The translations under genes were made by a program, and so were the position numbers. Under the pieces are notes generated by a model. It made no database searches, had not been told where the DNA came from, and saw only the letters and a program-made list of their open reading frames with translations. Positions 55,301 to 64,000 of a stretch of 64,000 nt of DNA are shown one piece after another; positions within the stretch are counted from its first letter, which is position 1; each line of letters begins with the position of its first letter. The DNA comes from Ciona intestinalis. Taxonomy: Eukaryota > Chordata > Ascidiacea > Phlebobranchia > Cionidae. The DNA lies in contig NC_020169.2 in NCBI RefSeq assembly GCF_000224145.3, forward strand, positions 4,050,957 to 4,114,956, written 5' to 3'.

Positions 55301-58300
55301 CTGCAAAGATAATGGAAAAGGTGGGAGTTGCTTTTAATCAATAGTAAATGCTATTGCTCAGTATGTGTTGTGAGGTATATGTCATGTTTACACCTTACTA
55401 GGAGAAATATAGTGCGTTTTAAATTAAATTTTATAGTATCGTACATAGTACAGACTCTTCTCATACCTTTAAACGTTGTGTAATAGCATCTGGAATATAC
55501 AAATTCAGTGAGTAAAACGCTTCATGCTAAAGCAGTTTATGCAAAATTGCTATAGCCATAAAAACAAGAAAAAAAACAGTGATAAGATCCTTTTTTTCTA
55601 TTAGTGTAAAGTGCCCAGAAAAGCCAGGCATAGGTTTGATTTTTTTTATTTTAAATTAAAATTTGTTATTTCCTGTAACTTTTGTTCTGTTACAGTTACC
55701 AAAATATCCAATACAAAACCTTCTATCTCGCTTGTATCCTTACAAACTTGTATTAAACAAAGATGGCACTCAAGCTGTAGAAGATATTTATAAGGTACGA
55801 ACTACATAAACAAGTATTTATAAAATATGTTAGGAAAATTGAAAATAAAGAATATTATCTTTTATAATTTGTCAGTGAAAATACATTACTAGAGACTGTG
55901 TTATAGAAGGTTAAAACTTATACATCAGTTTTTTTTCTTTTTTACAGAAATTTGATATTTCTTTAAATTCAAGTGTAGACTCACTTGTGTTAAAAGATAT
56001 TCACCACAAGAATAATCAAGCGGCTGTAACTCTTGCTTCAAATCAACAAACTCATTCATTTAAGGTGAAATATCTACTTGCAGGCGGTTTTATTTTAGAA
56101 TTTTTTAATGTATGGCTGACAATTTTGAAAACGTATTAGTGAACACTGGGCTGGAGCAATCTCCTTAAAGTGTCTTTCTCTAGGACGCATACAGTCATAC
56201 ACCTATCAATGTTATCAATGTCATTGCTTAGGTTTGAACCTAGTATCATTTGGTTATGATACAAGCGCCTAACCACTGCAAAAACCAATATATTATATTA
56301 TATCCCAGGTATCGTGTGGTGATCACATACATGGACCACGATCTTCAGTTAAAGATGAATTTGTTGCAACACCATATCACCAACGCTTACTTGCTGACTT
56401 AATGCTTAGTCATACTGCCATGGATGTTTGTATAGTGGGTGGGAAGGTAAGACTGCGCCTAAAATTTGCAATATATATTTTTAGGTGGAACATTAATTGT
56501 ATCTAATTTACCCTCGTGCGGCAGGGCATCGACAGTTGTTATGACTTGATGTTTTATCACATACACTTTATGCCGGTTACGACGTATTATATAACTTGTA
56601 ACCTTATATATATAGTGCACGATTTGACAATTTAGAGAGTCCAGCAGGACCACCAGATTGAAGCAATTACTGTTGAGTGTTTTTCCCAATAATACATATG
56701 TCCACAATGGTAGAAACGTTAAGTACATGCAGGTGCACAAATTTGTCACATAGTTTGGAACTTTTTTACCAAAGTTTTTTGTTTTAACACAGGGTTGTGG
56801 GAAATCTAGCGTCATACGCGAGTTCTCCCGGCTTTTAAATTACCGGACAGAACCCGTGCTTATGTACCAAGACATGACAGCTCGGGACTTATTACAACAA
56901 CGATACACACTGCCTAATGGTGACACTGTATGGAAGTTATCACCACTAATAGAAGCAGCAATGGAAGGAGGGATGGCTGTACTGGATGGACTGAACCGAG
57001 TCAACCCAGGAACTTTATCAATTTTACAAAGGTGGTGTTGGAATTATATTTTTAAAATACAATTTTTCAAAAGGTGGTATTTTGGTATGATAGGTGGCCT
57101 TGTTATAATTATACACTAAATGTGTGTTAAGCTAGCTCCGGTGAGGTGCAACTCAGTTTACATAAGTTTTAACATGATGTAATGTAAAAACCTTTCTTCA
57201 AAATGATGGTGTTTCTATATTGAACAAAAAGAATATTAAAGAACTCATGCTATACCATGGCTGTTTTAATTAATCTTATTGTAGTTCCTGTATTTGAAAA
57301 GATAATTAAATACATGTTATATGACAGATTGGTTCATGATAGAGAAGTAACTCTTCATGATGGCACTCGGTTGATAAGACACGACAAGTTTGATGGAATG
57401 AAAGAAAAATTGAATCTTACTGATCAAGAATTGAATGAAAAGTAACATTTTTATAGATTTTATTATAAATATACAATTAATTCTTTTTATTATGAATGTT
57501 TTGTTAAAACTTTTAAACTGGTAGAAAGTTACATAGATTTGTAAATCAATTACGTGAAAAGTTGTGTCTTATTTTTATAAATAGGTTATGAATATGATGC
57601 CGACAAATGTTAAAATATTGAAATTTTAGGTCAGTTTATCGTATTCACCCATCGTTCCGCATGGTCGGTGTAGCGGAACCCCCCACTCAGGGGTCATCCC
57701 AACAATGGTTGAACCCCGAACTACTCACCCTCTTCTTGTACCATCACATGGAACCTCTAAGTATCAATAATGAGATGGAAATTATTCAGAAACTTGTGAG
57801 TTTAAAATGGTATTTTTATGTTTTAGCAAGCATGAGGTGCATGAATGTATCATGTGTGATGTGTGTCTAGGGTATAGGAAGACACCTATGTTATAACTCG
57901 ACAGTGAGCATGAGGCGTTTAATGCACCATGTGTGTCTAGTATATAAGAAGACACCTATGTTATAGAATAAGATTAACATTCTATAACCTTCATTCAGTG
58001 TTAACAATAAAGTAATCACTAGTTTAATTAATAACAAATATGTTTGAACAGGTACCTGATGTAAGTCTTACTGAAATCAAAGGTTTGCTCAAGTTATGTC
58101 AGAAACTCAGATCTGCCAAAGATGCCAACTCAGTGTCGCTAGCTGCTTCTCTATCCACTCGACAGTTAGTACGAATCAGCAAAAGGCTGGCAGCGAGTCA
58201 CCATAATGTAAACCGGTCCGAACTAGTTTCAGATGCGGTTCATAAAGCTTGCTTGTCCAGGTTTGTAAGTTTTAAATATTTTAAATACAATAGTGCATAA

Positions 58301-61300
58301 AAGTCTAATGCATGTAATACGACTATTGTGACTTTCTGTCTATTTATTCGGGAGTTAAACAAATATAACTTACATAAGCAAATAAAACATAAAAGCATGA
58401 CTTGTAGTCTTAGTCTCAACCTTGTAATGCCAGAATACATATAGTATGGGTGTTGTGATTTTCTGTCTCTTTATTCAAGAGTTTAACAAGTAAAACTTGA
58501 ATACGAAATAAAAAAAAAAAATTACAAATCTTGGCAACTACATATAAATTGTTTCACAAAAAATATAATAATGCTTGAATCAATGTTATTGGCTTTTTAC
58601 AGCTCTGATTATTAAACTTTTCTCTTTTTTAGGTTTCTTCCACAATTAGCACGTTCTGCGTTGTGTGGGGCTTTAGAAAAAAGTGGATTACCCCCCGACC
58701 CTTTCCCTGTTCAGGATCTTACTATGAATGATATTTCTTGTAAGTTTTTCAAATTAAATGCTATTCTATTATATATGCATGAGGTCCTGCAGATTGACAC
58801 ATGTGACCTGAGATTTAAAGACATGACCGATTACCCTAAATAAAATACTTAAAAAAACATTTCTTATCTAACACTTTTTAACAATTTTTATAAGATTTTC
58901 TTTCCCTAAAAAAATATTTTTAGGTGAAATAAAAGAAGGAATTCTTAAAATTGGCGACGTATCTGCCCCTGTATACACAGGAGATAATGTTGAAGCTGAA
59001 TCTTCTGTTGCAAAGGTTCCTGATGTCCTCTTCTATGATAATGCTCAGCATCTATCAGTGATGAGGGACATGCTGCAGGATTATAACCTGGGTGAACATA
59101 TCTTGTTGGTGGGAAACCAGGTATGCGGTTTATCCTTGTGTGGTAGAATAACATAGATATAATATAAGAGTTTTCTTGCACAGTTTACATGGTAGCTATA
59201 TTGCCATGCTTTTTAGTATTACCTAATGTGAAACTTAATGGCATGCTTCTTTAGTTAACTTAAAATATAAAAATTTGTGAGTTTTTGTTATACTGTAAGT
59301 ACTTAATATACAAAACGATTTTTTTGCTAGCTGTAAAAAAATGCATAAACATAGCCTATAGGTAATCCCAATTTGTTAACGACAAGTCAAACCAGTGATT
59401 TATATGTATACTTAGTATTTATTAAACTGTGTCCCCTTCACAGTTACAGTTATTGTTGTATTATCCAGGGAGTTGGTAAGAATAAGATCGTGGATCGATT
59501 TTTGCATCTTCTTAATAAACCAAGAGAATACCTTCAACTGCATAGGTAAGTTTCAGGTGATTTTGACTATGAAGTGTCATTGTTGTAAGATAAATTAACA
59601 GCCTTTTATTATAATGTTTTTAGGCATTTTTATCCTTTTATCAATTGTATTGTTTAAATTGAATCAATTTAATTCAACTAAAAATGTTTAAATCCAAGCA
59701 AATGTTGTAATGTGCAACTGTATAGGTGTAACACTTACTACTTTAAAACAATGTATTACCCTAAGCATGCATTTTGGGTCTGAATCTTTATAAATCACCA
59801 ACAAAGTTACATATGTGGTTACTCGTAAACACAAGGTTTATAAAGCAAAACATCCGTGTTATAACACCTTTCCTTTTTTGCTCACGCAAAGACAAAGCAA
59901 GTTAAATATATATTTATACATGTGGTTGCGTATAAGAAAAACTCATTTACTATTTATACTCAATTAACAAAGGGATACCACAGTTCAAAGCTTAACTGTG
60001 CAACCCACAGTTCGTGATGGTATCATTGTATATGAGGATTCTGCACTTGTTAGAGCTGCAAGGTTAGGTCATGCTCTTGTGGTTGATGAAGCAGACAAAG
60101 CTCCCACCCATGTTACTTGTATATTGAAAGCTCTACTTGAATCTGGAAGAGCCACGCTTGCAGATGGGAGAAAGATTGTAACAGGTTGGTGTTTTGTTAC
60201 ATTGTGACACAAATATTTTGTCTAAATTATGCATAGCATTGACTGTTGTTAATTACTTGTGGCTGTTTTGTCACATCACTACAGTGTAATAGGCCAACTG
60301 TGGCCTAAATGTATAAGCTTTCATGACAAGCCACTTTCACCTTTGCAACAAAGCAAGGCTAGAAGTTTATGTGGATTAAACCTAAGATTCTGTGCTAAGA
60401 ATGTCACCTAGTTATACATGAATATATAATTAACTTTACTTTGCCCCATTAGTCATGGACCCATGGTGATGCAGGTAATAATACTAAAATAGTATATAAA
60501 CAAAAAATACATGGGTTACTATAAAATAGTGATCATTATAACACACTTAAAAACAGGCTAGAAAGTTATGTTGGTTAAAACTAAGATTCTTTGTCAATTT
60601 GACATATGTGCCAAGAAATGTCACCAAGTTATACATTAATATATAAACAACCTCACACACGGTAATAAAGGTAAAAATAGTATATAAAATGAAAAAAAAC
60701 ATGTGTAACTATACTATAAAATGGTGGTCATTAAAACACACTTAAAAACAAACCTACAAAATTGACTGTTAATATAGATTAAAATCACATACCAGTGACA
60801 CAAAAACAATTCACTTTTTAAACTGATACCCAAAATCCCATCCTCATCCTTATAATCCCACCAGATCCTTCGGAGTTAGATCATCTTTCATCCTCCACCT
60901 CCAACAAAGAAGTGATCCTCCTTCATCCAGACTTCCGGATGTTCGTTCTCGCTAATCGACCGGGATTCCCCTTTCTAGGGAATGATTTCTTTGGAGCTGT
61001 TGGTAAGGAAGAAATATTTGTTTGGCTTTGTAGGCCTGTGTTTAATAACTTTTTAAACAGTGCTTCCTGATCTTTTTTAATAGTGTTTCCTTATTTTTTT
61101 TAAAAAGTGGTGTCTAATTATTTCGATTAACATTTTTAACTTTTTAAGTATCATACAACGAGTTATAATTAGCAAAAATGATGTAAAACCATAAAACCTT
61201 AATCATCTATTCATTTTGATTTTGTCAGATTGTATACAGTAAACATACAATCAAATTCTTTTATTTATAAGTGACTTTGCATCACAGGTGATGTGTTTAG

Positions 61301-64000
61301 TTGCCATGCTGTAGATAACCCCAGTGTGAGCTCAGAATTAGATATGCTGCGGCAATATGGGGAAAATGTGCCAGAAGCTTCTCTGAAGAAATTGGTTGCT
61401 GCTTTTGGTGAGCTGAGAGACTTGGCAGATCGTGGGTTGATATCGTATCCTTATTCAACAAGGGAAGTGGTCAATATTGTTAAGCATTTGGAGGTAGGAG
61501 TTATAATAATAACTTTTATTTGTGTTTTTTTTCGATTTCGATAGCGAAGATTGGAAAATTGTTAAAACGAAAAGGATGGAGTGAAAAAATATATAGGTGT
61601 CAATTTGAATTTTTACGTTGTTAAAATACAGTTGCGTCTAGCTATTGGAAAAAAGAAACTGTGTTAAATATTATTAGGCTAAAAGCTCATTTAAAAAACT
61701 GGGTTGCTAAAAAAATGATATTACCCCTGTTTTAAAAGTTGTCCTAATGTCATAACTTTTGACCTGATTTTTACCGTTTATAGAACTTTGTAGATAATTT
61801 TTTCTGTCAGTATTCCACAGTAGTTTTAACATTTGCTCTTTTTCAGAAATTTCCAAAAGAAGGTTTAGCAAATGTTGTACGAAACGTGTTTGATTTTGAT
61901 GCATACAGTAAAGAGACAAAGGAACAACTAGCATCGGTCATGCATAAACATGGGATTCCTGTCGGTGCTAAGCCACACGATGTCAGACTTGCGAAGCCGT
62001 AAGAGCATAGACACAATATATGACGTTTTGTAATTATTTTTACCAAATTGAAAACTTATTTTCCCAATTTTTGGTCTTTGTTTTTTTGAATTTTTTTTGG
62101 TCATGAAATCTTTATTCATATTGTGTTTTAATTACTGAAAACAACTTTTACAAACCTGTATTTTTTAGTAAATTTAGCTAATTAGTCAGTGCATAAGGTC
62201 TTGACGATTAAACTGCATTGGCCATTGAGACGTTGTATAACATCCAAAAAAACTACAGATTCTTTATGTTGTTTTACAACTATATTTTCAGACACCCTTC
62301 AAAAACACTTTTGAGAAACCATTTTTTTTCAGTACTTTAAACCATGACCACTTGTATGTGAAACTATGCAAACTATCTTTGTGTCAAATTGTCTCACTTT
62401 TGTTCAAGTTGAATCTGAAATAAAATTTTACTCACACAAATCTTGTTTTTTGTAGTTTGCCGCTGTCAGTTCCAAAACTAAGTGGTTATTGGAATCTCTT
62501 ACATCAATCTTCCTCACAATGTGAAGTAGAATCATTTGAAATGTCAGTTAAGGTAATTGAATTCTAAACACAATTATAGCTTGTTTTATCAAAATGTATC
62601 AATACACCATTGGGTATCGTATGTGGTAAGGTTTTTGAATCTAATTCTAATATTTATGCTTTGTATGTAGTTTGACAATCATGTTAGTTAGCATAAGGTA
62701 TAGAGATGGACCAATGTGGGAAAATCTATGAAAGTCCCTTGTTTTTCCTGTTAGTTATCATGGAGAGATCATATACCATGTGTTTCTTTGCTAAAATGTT
62801 TTTTACAAAGAGCAACAGTGGTACAAAATTACAAAATGTTTATATTACATGCATGTTTTTATATGATTGTTTCACATAAACTCCCCCCCCCCCCTCTCCA
62901 AGCAGAAATATAAAAAGAAAAAATAGAGAAAAAAAAGAAAAAAAAAACAAATCTGGGAAACTCAAATCAAAATTATTAAATTTAATAAACTTTCCAACAC
63001 AGGGTCCAGTACACTTGACTGTTCAAAACTACGACATAGACCGCACTGAGGACCGAGGTTTGGACTTCAGTGAACAATTTGCTCACTGGCAACTTCCACA
63101 GTTCTTTAGGACAAACATCATAACTGATATTGCTATCAGTAAAAGTAAGTGACGTTTTTTAGCCTAATATTATAAGAAAAAATATTAAGTATTTTTTATA
63201 AAACTGCTGTTGCTGCAACACAGTGTATATCTAAAACAACTGTTTTTAACAAATGTATTTCCAGTTTCTTAGCACTGTCACTTGTTAAACTATTGTCATT
63301 TAACATGCTATTTTTTTCTATACAATATTGGTGAGAATGAGGTCCTACAGGAAGGTAGGTTAGGAGACATGAAATTTATGCCCAAGTTAGCTCATATGCC
63401 TCAGTAAATGTTATTTTGTTGTATATTTCCAGGTGGACCAGTGGACACAGTAAACATTTTTGCTGTGAATGGGTCTGCTCTGTATGTGAACCAGCGTGGC
63501 AGTTCTGTAGTAAAATATATTGACATGTATGATGTCTTTCCTAATGTTGGATCCATGTCCCACGCTAATGTAAAGATTGCACCACTTGGTCCATCATTGC
63601 AGGGACAACTGTTGCTGTTTGAACAAAAGGTTGGTGGAATATTATTGTAACTTATTTGTCCTCGCCTGCTGGAAAGATATAAGATATTGTAATATGGGTG
63701 TTCTATTGTGCCTTATCTGTATTTTTATACACCTTATTCTTGCTTAAGAGTTATTATGTATATATTGTTGGATTGTATAAAAAACTGAACTAACATTGCT
63801 CTAACCTAGTGGTCACTAATGGACTGTGCCACCATGGTTTACGGGATAATAACGCGGGTGTTCTGTGATAATGGGTCAACTCTTGCCAAAATCTCAGGTC
63901 CCAAGCTTTAAACGCACAACAGTTATGGTCTTAATGAATATACTGTACCTTTACCCAAGTAGGACAGAATATAAACAATTTATTTTTTCAGAGCAAATTT
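52330..64000 (+). CDS. VWA8: von Willebrand factor A domain-containing protein 8, N-terminal 62% (3' end outside window)
   Basis: Mitochondrial AAA+ protein with dynein-like ATPase modules and a C-terminal VWA domain (not in window). Exons: 52330-52438, 52741-52818, 53221-53357, 53660-53770, 54074-54241, 54548-54712, 55156-55320, 55696-55794, 55948-56064, 56309-56446, 56793-57031, 57328-57441, 57630-57795, 58052-58260, 58633-58739, 58924-59120, 59469-59545, 59973-60184, 60865-61002, 61288-61493, 61847-61998, 62456-62552, 63003-63144, 63433-63629 and 63992 onward; 1183 codons of about 1900, every phase consistent. Start MLRILIKTEKSVRRINHLRA is a basic presequence. Module 1 has a degenerate Walker A (GPPGPLRR, about 94); module 2 GGKGCGKSS (about 426); module 3 NQGVGKNK (about 771) with Walker B LVVDEADKAP (about 834). 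Also MLYQDMTARDLLQQRYTLPN, YPYSTREVVNIVKHL. Exons 55156 and 59973 use AAG acceptors. Confidence 0.96.
53075..53115 (-). repeat. Family B repeat fragment, reverse
   Basis: GAGGTGTATGAAACAGAACAC followed by CTGTGTT is the reverse complement of the family B core. VWA8 intron 2. Confidence 0.5.
54400..54505 (-). repeat. Short interspersed repeat, family B, reverse
   Basis: AACTCATAAGTGGGCACGAG, GTGTATAAAACAGAACAGTC, CTCACTATGCGAGGGTAAAA, in the reverse of family order. VWA8 intron 5. Confidence 0.6.
54747..54797 (+). repeat. Poly-T tract followed by poly-A tract
   Basis: A long T run is followed by AAGCTTTTG and an A run, able to fold as a hairpin. Intronic; no function inferred. Confidence 0.7.
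56115..56290 (-). repeat. tRNA-derived SINE-like repeat, reverse
   Basis: GGGCTGGAGCAATCTCCTTA, GGACGCATACAGTCATACAC, TTAGGTTTGAACCTAGTATC, GCGCCTAACCACTGC; the last two are reversed B-box- and A-box-like parts. VWA8 intron 9. Confidence 0.6.
56505..56590 (+). repeat. Short interspersed repeat, family B
   Basis: CTAATTTACCCTCGTGCGGC, AGGGCATCGACAGTTGTTAT, CACATACACTTTATGCCGG. Diverged copy in VWA8 intron 10. Confidence 0.5.
57831..57970 (+). repeat. Direct tandem duplication, unit about 75 bp
   Basis: CATGAGG(T/C)G..T, GTGTGTCTAG, ATA.GAAGACACCTATGTTAT occur twice in order (about 57831-57895 and 57907-57966) in VWA8 intron 13. Confidence 0.7.
58305..58512 (+). repeat. Diverged direct duplication, unit about 130 bp
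   Basis: ATTGTGACTTTCTGTCTATT..TTCGGGAGTTAAAC is repeated as GTTGTGATTTTCTGTCTCTT..TTCAAGAGTTTAAC about 130 bp later, in VWA8 intron 14. Confidence 0.6.
60357..60760 (+). repeat. Diverged direct duplication, unit about 200 bp
   Basis: Shared pieces in order: GCTAGAAG(T/..)TTATG, CTAAGATTCT, AATGTCACC.AGTTATACAT, AATAGTATATAAA, AACACACTTAAAAACA. First unit about 60357-60557, second about 60558-60760. In VWA8 intron 18, with no coding frame. Confidence 0.7.
62880..62950 (+). repeat. Poly-C run and A-rich low-complexity tract
   Basis: A C run (about 13) is followed by CTCTCC and then an A/G-rich stretch of AAAAAGAAAAAA type, just upstream of VWA8 exon 63003-63144. Confidence 0.8.
63645..63740 (+). 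repeat. Short interspersed repeat, family B, diverged
   Basis: TAACTTATTTGTCCTCGCCTG, ATGGGTGTTCTATTGTGCC, ACACCTTATTCTTGCTTAAG, GAGTTAT. VWA8 intron 24. Confidence 0.5.

Overview
The window looks like nuclear DNA of a tunicate, most likely Ciona. It is AT-rich, every recognisable gene is a chordate or metazoan family, exons are short with compact GT..AG introns, and many small interspersed repeats occur. Four near-identical segment pairs, each split by a run of N, are what assembly of a highly polymorphic diploid produces. The species call is inference. Exon borders below were read by eye from splice sites, reading phase and remembered family motifs; phases are consistent across almost every junction listed.

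Layout. 1-10.8 kb: an organic anion transporter (SLCO/OATP family) on the minus strand, running off the left edge, its introns full of short inverted-repeat elements. 13.6-25.7 kb: a large plus-strand gene of at least 20 exons that I cannot name; it has acidic and proline-rich stretches, a lysine-rich run and a compact Trp/Cys-containing C-terminal part. 26.0-32.9 kb: a degenerin/ENaC/ASIC-type cation channel on minus; its second-membrane-segment exon was not found. 35.1-36.3 kb: SMIM14 on minus, three exons, 99 codons, head-to-head with IFT80 (36.9-44.5 kb, plus, 18 exons). 45.4-48.4 kb: a minus-strand single-pass membrane protein with MANSC domain, Thr-rich linker and LDL-receptor class A repeat (LRP11/MANSC1-like). 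50.5-52.1 kb: an intronless ASB3-like ankyrin/SOCS-box gene on plus. 52.3-64 kb: VWA8 on plus, from its mitochondrial presequence through three AAA+ ATPase modules, running off the right edge.

The genes do not form one pathway. IFT80 serves ciliary transport, VWA8 is a mitochondrial AAA+ protein, ASB3 is a ubiquitin-ligase adaptor, and OATP, the channel and the LRP11-like protein are membrane proteins. The points most worth a second look are the unnamed gene with its phase break and alternative ends, a dense cluster of CRE-like TGACGT motifs inside it, the gap-flanked duplications (one carrying a nonsense codon in an IFT80 exon), the short ASB3-VWA8 spacing, and the concentration of one inverted-repeat family in the left half of the window.
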